64,000 nucleotides of DNA from Mesostigma viride (lineage: Eukaryota > Streptophyta > Mesostigmatophyceae > Mesostigmatales > Mesostigmataceae). The notes beneath the pieces were generated by a model. That model was not told the origin of the DNA, did not search any database, and saw only the letters and a list, made by a program, of their open reading frames with translations. The position numbers and the translations under genes were made by a program. The stretch lies in assembly GCA_009746045.1 (NCBI GenBank), contig RPFO01000164.1, positions 2,681,606 through 2,745,605 of the forward strand, read 5' to 3'. This document shows, in pieces, positions 40,981 through 52,253 of the stretch (position 1 is the first letter of the stretch; each line of letters opens with the position of its first letter).

Positions 40981-42540
40981 AGGCATAGCATGGCTAAATT
41001 CTTAATGCAACATCCATGGGAGGTCCCATTATAGGCATGGCTTGGCTAAATATTGAAGTCATCATCCATGGGGGCCATTATGGGCGCACATGCGCGTGGG
41101 CCACATGCTAGGCTAAGCCTGACTAATCCGCTACACTACTGGTATATATTCCCTAGTCTGAGGTGGCAGGAGGTGCCTGCCAGGGCTTGTGGTCAACGTG
41201 GATGACCGCCCCCCTCGATCCAGTATACCGGCTTCCCCCCTGCGCTCTGCCGGAGCTGAAGGTAGGTCGGCCATAGCTCGCGTCGCCGCTGTTGCTGGGC
41301 CAGGGTCAAGTCGTCGTCCAGCGTGAAGCGAGTCCTCGAGAGCTTCTTGCTGCATTTAAGAAACGCCAGCTTGTCCGCCATGTACTTAAAGGTGAGGAGC
41401 ACGGGTGCCGGGCCAGCCTTACCCCGCGCGCGGGGGAGGCGGACAGCCGACATCCGCAGCTCACCAGTGCGTTGCACGGGGGCAAGTTTGTTGCGCTTGA
41501 ATGCCGTGAGAAGAGTCGTCGAGGTCTCACCTGCCGGCTGGTCGAAGTGCTTGACGATGACATTGTGGCTGCGCTGGGTGATGTCGGCCTCCTCGCGAAG
41601 GTCGAGGGCTTGCAGTGCTTGAGCTGTGCCGCGATGGTTGAGGTGGTGGAGGTGGTATGATGCTTAAGCAAGTCCAGCCAGGTGGAGGGAGCATCACGGG
41701 CCGGGCGCCAGCAGATGCCGGCTGGGCAGCGATTTCCTTCACCGCCTGGGCGGTGAGGCCTGCGGTGTCATGCAAGCGCTCAAGGGCGGTGGCGGTGGCT
41801 TGGAGGCGCTGGTCGAGGTCGAGGAGCTGGGCCGTGATGTCGGCAGTGGAGGCGGAAATGGTGGTGGAGGCGGAGGCGACGGTGGTGGAAAGGTGAGGAA
41901 GCTCAGCAGCCAGCGTGCCGCCCAGTGCTGCCACATCGGTAGCAAGGGGGGTCACGTGCTGCTGGAAGGCTTCCGTAAGGATGGAACGGAGTGTGGGGCC
42001 GGGCGGAGATGGATGGAGCCCAGATCTCGCCATATCAGAGCGAATGAGAAGGGAGTTGATGATGGTGTGCTGGAGTTGGGGGCGGGCGCACCCGAACCTG
42101 TAGAACGCTGATGTTACATATGCCACCAGCTGCATGCCGTCCGAGGTGATGAGACGATTGATGTCGTGGAGATGGAGGCACAGGTCGTAAAGCGAGGCGA
42201 AGTCCCCCCAGAAGAGGCAATGCAGAGCAGTAATTGCCGGGGACATGTTGGTCCAGTCGTGATATCGTCGACCTTGAAAGGGTCGGGCCGAAAGCGCGGT
42301 TCTGCGGGCCGGGCGTGAAAACCCTCCTGTGTTGTCGGCTGGGCAGCTGCGTTTAGGGTCAGGCGATGCAGATGGCGAGGATGCAGTAAGCCCAGGAGGG
42401 TTCGGGGCGACCACCAGTGCGCGACTAGTGTCACCGCTGCCTGCCGGACCTAAGGGCGAAGCTGCAGCCGGAGCTGCAGACGTATTTTCATGGCCGCATC
42501 CGCCAGGCTGCGTTGCGTCGAGGAGCGTTTGCTCGTCATA
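40981..42540 (-). pseudogene. Second ORF1 copy, frame-broken, in head-to-tail tandem
   Basis: The 3' UTR (from CATAGCATGGCTAAATTC near 40985) and an ORF1 homologous to 39466-40815 throughout. It starts near 42490, with the RRM/CTD part at 41170-41480 (LPRARGKAGPAPVLLTFKYM, TLDDDLTLAQQQRRRELWPT). Frameshifts occur near 41600-41700, 42110 and 42250, plus the loss of the CTD end at a GATC insertion near 41217. The repeat period between the two copies is about 1.69 kb. Confidence 0.8.
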
Positions 42541-43330
42541 TATTGCGTAATGGCGTCGGGAAAATATATCAGCATGTGCGTCTTAGAAAGACGAAGCGAT
42601 AGTGATGTTCGCAGCCGAATTCGGTGCTCAAATTAACGTGAAAGTTATGAGCTCCGCCGTCAGCGATGGCTACCTCGTGGCTCGTGGCTCTGGCCATCTG
42701 GGCCATTGCATGCCTAGCCATAATCATCTTCCACCCCATGTTGATGACCAGGCCGGCCTCGATCTTTTGGTATGATACACCATGGTGGCCGGTGCAGGTG
42801 CACCTTACGTGCACCTAGAGTAGGTGGCTGTTTACGTCCCCCACCTGCAGCTAGGTTGTAGCTCAGAATGTGCTTCTTCTCAGGGATGTGTTACACGTAC
42901 TCCCAACGGAGACATGTTCTGAATTGATTAATTTTAATTAAATCAATTAATATGCGCCCTAGGCTTTTACTCGACGCAGCTGCATAGTTCGTATAAATTG
43001 CATGGCCGGCCGACGTTCGTATGGTTCCACATGGCCGTCCTTGACCATTACATCAGGGGAGCTGTTACAGCTGAATTTGACAGGAATACATGCTGGCTGT
43101 ACATAACATTGATATGCACAATACAGTTGACTCCTGCTGCGCTGGTTGTCTCCTTGACAGTTACCCATGGCAAAATTGTGATCCCTCAAGAAGGCATATG
43201 CTATGTGCACAACATGCAAATATGTGGTCCATGCCTGCTTGAGAAGATGGAAGTGGACAAGTGGTCGTGGCCGTAGAACCCAAGGTCTGGCTAGGAAACT
43301 CGTATTCGAGCGCAATCCATTTCAAAACCA
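42541..43330 (+). repeat. Segmental duplication, copy B
   Basis: From about 42700 this matches 21690-22560 with indels and lacks the 22000-22200 insert of copy A. It starts within the 5' UTR of the second ORF1 copy, so the duplicated block is attached to the element's 5' side in both places. No intact gene. Confidence 0.7.
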
Positions 43331-43436
43331 TACATCCACTCAGTAACCTGGCCCAAGGCCATGCATGCTACATGCTCAAGAGCCGCAGGTCCAAGTCACC
43401 GCACATTTCTAACCGGTCATCAAAGAGATTTCCACC

Positions 43437-43441
43437 TTACA
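43437..43441 (-). terminator. Candidate poly(A) signal TGTAA of TRAPPC8
   Basis: TGTAA on the minus strand (TTACA on plus), about 286 bp after the TRAPPC8 stop and after the tandem repeat at 43578-43700. It is the first such motif downstream. Confidence 0.35.
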
Positions 43442-43577
43442 CCTCCCAGCCTCGCCTGCCTCCTGCCGCCCAATACAAAAAAATGCAGGCCACCATGGTG
43501 GCGCTTGGGCTCTGCCCGTTCCAGCCATGAAAGGAAACAGCTGGTTCTCAGGATACATCCTCCTGATCCTCCATATC

Positions 43578-43703
43578 AAGCATAATCTGCCACTTGGCAC
43601 AAGGGTAACCACCTCCTTATCAAGCATAATCTGCCACTTGGCGCGAGGGTAACCACCTCCTTATCAAGCATAATCTGCCACTTGGCGCGAGGGTAACCAC
43701 CCA
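43578..43703 (-). repeat. 44-bp tandem repeat in the presumed TRAPPC8 3' UTR
   Basis: Three copies of a 44-bp unit containing AAGCATAATCTGCCACTTGG and GGGTAACCACC on the plus strand. They lie 25-150 bp after the stop codon of the minus-strand gene and would be transcribed in its 3' UTR. Confidence 0.8.
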
Positions 43704-43726
43704 GCTTAAATACCCGACGCGCGTCC

Positions 43727-46700
43727 TCACAAGTCAATCAGCAGGCCCACGTTGGAGGTCTCTACCGGCTTCTCCTGAGGCATGTCCCGCACCCACACAA
43801 ACATGCTGCTTCCCATGCTGCTCCCAATTATGGGGGGCGCGGCCGCCGGCGCGGGGTTCGGTGTCGACGATGGCGGCAGCGGCGGCAGGTCTCGTGCCGT
43901 GGACACCGTCGATGCGGTGGGTGATGGCAGCGGGGCTGCATCCTCGGCCGTTGGATTCACGGCCGACCACGAGACACGGTAGTTGCTCAGATCGTACACG
44001 CCCGGTCCGAAGAACACCACCTGCAGGTGCACGTCTGCCGTCTTGCCAGGAGGCAGCGCCACGATCACCGCGCGAGTCTGGCCGCTCCACATGTAGGGGC
44101 CCAGCGGGACGGGCCCCAGCCGTTCCCGCGTCAACTTGGGGTCGCCTAGGAGGCCGGAGGCCCCCGCCTTGCGGGGGGAGGCCTTGGGGGGTGGGCCAGA
44201 CGGCCCTCGCCCGCGCGGTGTATTGGCGACAGAACCGCCCGGCACGGGGGACGACAAGCCTGGGCCCATCCCCCCAGGGACGTCCACGGTGGGTGCGGCC
44301 CCGCTGGTGCGCATGAGGTACCACCCACCGGCCTCATTGGCCGATGAGGTGATGGAGACGACCGCGTTGGAGCTGGGCGTCTCGATGGTGGCGTCAAACG
44401 CTTCCACGCACAGGTTGAGCGCCCGCGTGTCGCAGTTGCGCAGCGTGAGCTTGAGGGGCGCGCGACAGGCGCGATGCGGGTCCGCCAGGCTCCCGGGCAA
44501 CTCGCCGGCAGGCAGGGCGGCCGTGGAGGCGGCGGCGGGGCAGGGCACGGAGAAGTTGTGGACGATGGTGGAGGGAAAGTTGACGGTCCAGCGCACGGGC
44601 ACGCTCCCGCCCACCATCCTGTGAACGTGGCGGTGGGAAGACAGGCGCATACACATACACACACCCACAGTCCCACACACAATGTCGTGGCGCACGCATA
44701 GGGAGAAGGCAGTGAAGGTGAGGGCAGAACGAACAGAGAAACCGTGCACAGCCTCCACCGCTCGCGCTCGACTCATCAAATGCTGCAAAGGCACGTAAGC
44801 CCGCCTTTGAGAAAAGACACACAGAAGCACAGGGGACATGCAGCCTGCGTAAGCCAGACACGACGTTCCAGATTCCTACATCCCGCATCCCACGCTCCCG
44901 CTATTTCACAGCTTCTGGCCCCCCTTGATGTTTCCAGATCCCCCCCCCAATGTCCCCCCATACCCTGCCCCTTTCCAAACCATCCCCCCATCCACGCCCG
45001 AAAACTCACCGCTGCCGGCACACATAGTGCGCGCCCACGCGCGTCCTCCTGACATCCGTCACATCCACCAGGTCCCAGAGCAGCAGCACGTCCAGCTCTG
45101 TCGGCTCTGGCAGCACGCTCTCCCCCACGTCCATCGCCGCCGCGTCGCGCTCCGCGCATGTGATGAAGCTGTCGTCGCTGAGCGAGCGGGACTTGATGTG
45201 TTTGGCCGCCTCGTGCGCGAGACCCTTGTGGTGGTGGCCGCCCTCCGCCGCCTTTGCTTTATGGTCCCATGCGTTGAAGCTGCTGCCGCTCCCGCGTCGG
45301 CCGAGCGACATGGCGGACTTTGCGCGGGAGAGGCGCGCGGGGGGCGGCGCGGCCCCTCCGTCAGCGGCGCGTTCGCGCCCGTGGAAGAGGGAGATGGGGC
45401 CGCCGTACACGTCGATGGGGTCCGCCCCGTTGGGCTCCTGGCGTACGACACACCAAGCCAAAGGGGGGGGGGTTCAGAATGCAAGGAAACAGAAAAAGAG
45501 GGAAGCACGGCAAATGGGAAACAAGATGAGAGGGGAATAGGGCAAGAGGGGAGTATGACAAGAGGGGAATATGACAAGAGGGGAATAGGGCAAGAGGGGA
45601 ATAGGGCAAGAGGGGAATATGACAAGAGGGGAATATGACAAGAGGGGAATAGGAAAAGAGGGGAATAGGGCAAGAGGGGAATAGGGCAAGAGGGGAATAG
45701 GGCAAGAGGGGAGTAGGGCAAGAGGGGAATAGGGCAAGAGGGGAACATAACAAGAGGGGAATATGACAAGAGGGGAATATTACAAGAGGGGAATAGGGCA
45801 AGAGGGGAATAGGGCAAGAGGGGAATGAGACAAGAGGGGAACATCACAAGAGGGGAATAGGGCAAGAGGGGAACAGGAAAAGAGGGGAATAGGGCAAGAG
45901 GGAGGTGCCAGGGAGTGGGGCTTGCAGGCTAAAGCTGGCCACCCAAAAACAATGACGATATGAACACAGATGCGTACAGTCTGCCCCATTTTCCCCGGGG
46001 CCTCCGCCCCCCCCCCCCCCCCCCCCCCCTCCTTTCCCTTAATTCACCTCTTCAGCCAACCCAAGAAGCCTCCCCTATCATTCTCCGCAAGTTCTGACGT
46101 AGGCAAAAGCTGAGATGAGCAGCCCCCCCAGCTCACCAGCAGGATGGACGGCGCCGCGTTGGACCGCCCGACCGCGCCCGACTCGAGTCGCGAGAGCGAG
46201 CGCATTAGCAGCATGGACGGCGCGGCGGCCGACCGGTTGAGCCGGGGCATGCCGTCCTTGGCCCAGTCGACCGAGGCGTGCAGCGAGGGGCCGCCACCTG
46301 TCTGCCGCAGGCGCGCGTGGAAGTAGAGCGATGTGGCCTGCGGCCAAGGGGGGCCATGGGGCAGCCAATGGATATAGACCAAGAACCAAGGTTCAATATT
46401 ACTACCACTACACCATTACTATTATTGATGGGTCTGACGTAGTGGAGGCGCCAGAGAGAGTGGGGCAGGGCTTGAGGAAGGAGGTGGACATTCCTCATGT
46501 GTGTCATGGGGGTCAAATCGGGAGGGAATGGTCACAGGGGCCCCAGTGCAGGGACAGACAAGTGGGTCACATGTAGCCAGGTTGGCTCTGGCATGCCGGC
46601 ACTGACCGCTGCAACGCTTTCTCCTACCGAAACAGACACCACCGCGTATCCCGCGCAGTAGAGCACATGCTTTTCTTTCTGTCCGCTTCTGCAGGCACCG

Positions 46701-49700
46701 CCATCTTGGCCCCGTGCCCCCTCGCCTCAACCGCCCACTCCCAAGCAAAAATACCAAAGGCAATGATGTGGGCATGCAGAAAAAGAACGAACACCATTCA
46801 TTGCTGCCAATCTGCTCACATCAACTAATGGTTATCACATATTTCCCGTTGACTGTGCAAATATTTGTGGCCTCCCCACCTCCCCAGCCCCCCAACTCCC
46901 TCACCCCCCAGCCCCCCCACCCACGGTACCATATCATGCTGCCGAGCACTTCCCGAGAAATGATTGGTGAGGGCCTAGGGGCTTCAGAGCTAGCCATGAC
47001 CTAGGAAGGGAAAGCCTCTGGGATTGGGCAGAATCGCATGGCGCAGGCATTTATAAAGCCTGGCATGCACAGGCATGCCTGTGCCACTGGCAGCAACGCA
47101 CCTCCCCTGCCTGCAGCAGCTGCGATGCTTCGGCCACATGGACCGCGTTGGCCCCCGTCGCGCTGCACGGCGCACGAGAGAAGTACACACAGGGCCGACC
47201 GAGGCCAAGGGAGAGAGAAAAGAAAAGTATAACCTTGGTCCAATAACTCAAACTCCCGAAATTAGATACAAAGTTGAAATGGGTGAAGAACACCGAGGCA
47301 TGCAAGCAGTCCCGCATGCAACAGACCGCCAAAAAAGCAATCTGAGCCATGGCGATGGCACCAACAAGATTCCCCCCCACCGGTGACGGTCAGTGGTATA
47401 TCACTACTATTGCCAATGCCACCGAGAGCGCTTAGGATGGCAGCATACTACCAGAGAAATCTTGCTTCTTACCAGCAGATAGCAACTGGGTTTGCAGTAT
47501 CCCCCCCCTAGAGACATGCGAAGTGTCACATCGTGCTCCGCCCTCCTCCCCCTCCACAGAGCAGCGAGAGCCGTGGGCATGCCATGCAAGCCCCCATCCA
47601 GCCTTCACATACTAAAGCACATAGAAGAGCACATAGGAGTACTACGGCATACTCGCAAGAACTAACAGGACAGTCACCCTTATGTCCAACAGGGCACCAG
47701 CACTTAGTGATCAGCTTCATTCCGGGGCAGGTACGTGCGACATCAAAATTACCAAAAGGGCAAGCAGATACGCACACAAACCCTACCAAAAGGGCAAGCA
47801 GATACGCACACAAACCCTACCAAAAGGGCAAGCAGATACGCACACAAACCCTAGGACGTACCAAGAGATCCCCCCGCCCTCCAGCGGCGACAGCACCCAC
47901 TCCCAGCCCTTGAGCGACCCGGCACGAGCCGCGGGCACCACCAGCGTGCCAGGTGGCTTGGCGGGGGGCAGCGCCGACACCTGGCGCAGGCGGATGATGT
48001 CCGAGTCGCCCGCATTGTGGACGTCGATCTGCACCAGGTAGCTGCGCAGGGGAAGTAGAGGGGGAGGAGGGGGAGGAGGGGGAGGAGGGGGAGGAGGGGG
48101 AGGAGGGGGAGGAGGGGGAGGAGGGGGAGGAGGGGGAGGAGGGGGAGGAGGGGAGGAGGGGGAGGAGGGGGAGGAGGGGGAGGAGGGGGAGGAGGGGGGA
48201 GGGGGAGGAGGGGAGGAGGGGGAGGGGAGGAGGGGGAGGAGGGGAGGAGGGGAGGAGGGGAGGAGGGGGAGGAGGGGGAGGAGGGGAGGAGGGGGAGGAG
48301 GGGGAGGAGGGGGAGGAGGGGGAGGAGGGGGAGGGGAGGAGGGGGAGGAGGGGAGGAGGGGGAGGAGGGAGTGGGAACGCAGCTTGAAGCATAAGAACAT
48401 GGAAGATGGATGTCTTTATGCCAGAAACGGTGCCTAGAGTGCAACAGCACCTAATCCCATCCATCACCTTGTGCATTAACAGATGAAGTTAAAACCATAC
48501 TGCAGGTTCTCCGTGCAGCCGCTTACCTGTGTTTTTAATAAACAGCTGCCGCTCTGTGCTGTTGAAGGGGCTGCACATTGACTCACATGACAAAAATACT
48601 CTCCAAGTCATGCTCCCTATTAGGTTTGCGTACCGGTTGATGTCGCTGGACGAGGGCGTGGTGCGCACGCGGACCCTGAGGGATGGCATGACCTGACAAG
48701 GACAGCGCGCACGCCAGCAATATAAAGCGCAGCGCGTTAGCCAGATGTCCAGCTGGCCCCAGCTGCACAGGCAGTTAATGATGTGTTGGCAACCAAGTGA
48801 CGAATACCACGTATCATACCGAGTGCCTTGCAAGGCTGGATGATTACCATAGACTAGCTGGCAAGATGGTCTAGCATTGACCCTGTGCATGAGCTCAAAC
48901 TTCATAATCACGAGTTTGCCGATATCTGAATGATGGTGGGACATCAGGGAAACCACAAAGTGACCCGAGGCAACCCACCCCCTAAGTCAACTACGACAAA
49001 CCAATGCCAGGGCAAAACCGATGCGACCAAGGGCTTTCCGATGGTTCATCAGCCGAATGTCCAAGGGCTTTACTATTGTTTTTCAGCCACACACGTGAGC
49101 AGTGTACAGCCTGCTACATGAGCAGGTGTAATGAGTCGTGAGAAGGCAACATTCGTATGCAGGCATTGTCTGTTCACGGTCACTCGTCAAAACAACCAAT
49201 CACGTGGGGGAGCGTAGGGGGGTGACCTGGGAGAAGGGCCGGCACCCACCTGCAGGCTGCTGGCCATGCGTAATATTCGATACGGCATCTTTGCCGATGC
49301 CCCCGATGCCTGTTTAAGGGCGGATCATGGCAGCAGGTACACCACCGGGGCAGCAAAAGCATCCAACGTGCGCATGATGGGTGTCAGCCAACCACCTTGC
49401 ATGTGGCATAGACAGGTACGCCCATGGCTGTTGTGCCATAAGAAGCGGTTGCACTGAGATGGCCATCTCAAGTAAGCATGGCTGCAGAAAGATGCACGCC
49501 CCCCCCCCCTCTTGACCTGTATGGCCAAGCCAAGCAAATGCCGCGAGAGCATCTCCATCAAGAGACATTTCCAGAAGACTTGATGGCGCGCAACAAGCTC
49601 ACAAGGGAATGTGTGGTACGCGTAGTACGCAAACATCTGTGACAAAGCCCTTGAATGAATACTAGTACCCTCAACCTCACCATGGTCGCATCTTCAAATT

Positions 49701-52220
49701 AAGTGCACATCGCAGCTTAAGATGTGGGCGCTCCTGCAGCTCAAGGTGAAATTATCAGGAATGATAAAGTGTTAAGGCACAGACTAGGGCCGAAATACGG
49801 CTAGGGTTAGGCAGCGTTATCACAAGACGCCGCTGTCAGCAATAAATGACAATGTTGAACCCCACATGAACGCATGTCAGTACATCTCCCTCACTGCGCA
49901 TAGGGTTGTACGCAATCAGCCTGTGTTGTCCGTACGCACCGATTCTGCCCGGTAGGCGAGCGAGTAGGAGAAGGTGATGCTGCCACACGTGGCCGCACGG
50001 AACCACATGGGGAACTGGATCGTGGAGTAACCCTCCAGGGTGCCTGCGGGGAGGAGGGGCACAAAACATCACAAGACAGGTGGCACAATACCATGTTGGT
50101 ACTCCGCACAAAACCACTGACATAAAAAGGGCCTAAAATGACGAGTACAGACTACAGGCGGGGGTTGATAAAAACAAGGGATAGCCTGAAACATGTCTGT
50201 CTGTCCGCAGGCAGTGTTGCGTCCGCAGCAGTAAATTGCCTGACCAGTGGCCACGGACTCGAACGATGACCATGTCTGCAAACCATAGTGCGCAACACTA
50301 GGTCAGCCTGCTGCCCAAGGCCAAAAGCTCGTAGCAAGCGCCTGTTAACGAAACCAGGTGCAGCGAGAGGACTCTCCCTCCCCTTCCCTCCCCCCCTTAG
50401 GCGCCCATGCTTGCTCTTCACATTTTGTGGCACATTAAACATACGCCCTAAAGCGCAGTGCCGCATGACGAGAGCCCAGCGTCACTGCCGCAACTTTACA
50501 TGACTAGCCACACCAACGGGCATGCACCCTCCTACTATAGCTCTCTCATCGCAGCGCTCCTTGGCCTCGTGCTATTCTTGTCTCATCTCTCGTCCCATCT
50601 CTTGTCCCATCTCTCTCTAGCTCATATTTCTCCCTTTCTCGCGCACCGTTGGGGAACTGGAAGAGCGCGAGGTCCTCATCCTCGGCGGCACTGCCGGTGG
50701 ACGCGCGCACGTCATCGCCCATGGTCTGCTCCGACGCACATCACGCCCGCACACAGGCAAGGGGCAAGGGAACGCCCGTCAGGCCGGGCAAGGCATGGCA
50801 AGGCTAGGACATGGTGCGCCACGGCCAGCGGAGATGGGCCAGAGGGGATGCACACACAAGAGCTGCCATGGGGGCTGTAAATGGTCCAAGAACAAGAAAG
50901 CACAAGAGATCCCACCCGCGGCAACCATGCACAAAAGCTCCATCCCATACGCCAAGGATGTTGAAGAAGTGGAACAGACCGCAGACAAGCATGTCTGCAA
51001 AGGAAAAGGACCGGCAATCTGCCCCCCCCCCCCCGCTTGCGGCAGCGCGGCTCAAAAAACCATGCCGGATGCACAAACAAGCAACATATCCCCCAGGTGA
51101 TGGCGCTCTAAGGGACACCACAGGGGGCGGTTGTCACAGGTGCCAGGGAAATTGCGGCGCCCCAGCACAACCTGTTGATCCGGTCATGCCGCGGGGATTC
51201 CATGCCAACTCGACCCGCTCCAACATTTTCACGATCCTACCCCCTTCCCTGCCAAGCATGCCCACAGACAATCTGCATGAATCCAGCTCACCCGATACAC
51301 AACAAACCAAACCTAAGAGCAAACAAATCCTTTTGAGGGGGAGTTGACAGTCGATTTGCCAGGTCCCTTAACAGGAGCATCCCATGACGAAACAAGCCAT
51401 CCCCCCCCCCCCCCCCCCCCCCCTTACCTCACAGATGGCAAACATGCTCGTCTCGGGCCGGTTGTTGACCGTGAGCGCAGCCGGCAGCTCCGCGTCCAAG
51501 TCCCCCGGTCGCCCACCGCAGAAGAAGGCCGGGTGTGATGTCCGCAGTGCCAGGCCCTGGGGGGGGCGGTTGCCAGCAGCGACAACAAGGTAACGGGAAC
51601 ACGGGCGGCGCATTGTATTTAGTCAACAAGCATGGGTCCATGTTGTCAATGTGAGCTGAAGGGGGGAGCTGTGCACAGCAAGGACAGGAAGAGTAAGTAA
51701 AGAGAGCCCTGGGCATGTCAGTTGCCGCTGTTGATGCTACTGCCCAACAGAAAGGATGCTCCGTGTGGGCTAACCATGAAGCCGCACAACAATCACTGGT
51801 GTGATATGGGTGATGTGGGTGGTGTGCCATCATTGATCTCGATCTCTCCCTCCCTCCCTCCCTCCCTCCCTCCCTCCCTCCCTCCCCTCCCTCCTCCCTC
51901 CCTCCCTCCCTCCCTCCCTCCCTCCCTCCCTCCCCTCCCTCCCTCCCTCCCTCCCTCCCTCCCTCCCTCCTCCCTCCCTCCCTCCCTCCCTCCTCCCTCC
52001 CTCCCTCCTCCCTCCCTCCTTCCCTCCCTCCCTCCTGCCCTCCTGCCCTCCCGCCCTCCCCCCCTCCCTCCTCCCTCCCTCCCTCCCTCCCTCCTCCCTC
52101 CCTCCCTCCCTCCCTCCCTCCCTCCCTCCCTCCCTCCCTCCCTCCCTCCCTCCCTCCCTCCCTCCTCCCTCCCTCCCTCCCCCTCCCTCCCTCCTCCCTC
52201 CCTCCCTCCCCCTCTCCCTC

Positions 52221-52253
<33 letters not shown>

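Noticed and set aside
42998..43276. 92-residue plus-strand open frame in the segmental duplication
   Set aside because: The homologous stretch in copy A (22.3 kb) does not keep the frame, so selection on a protein is unlikely.
45059..45865. Minus-strand open frame of about 268 codons reading Pro-Ser-Cys-Pro-Ile-Pro-Leu-Leu repeats
   Set aside because: It runs from a 14-bp intronic minisatellite into a true exon in the wrong frame. The proper TRAPPC8 exon uses another frame and starts at 45437.
47783..48476. Minus-strand polyproline/serine open frames
   Set aside because: They come from the pyrimidine array in an intron. Only 48041-47862 is exon.
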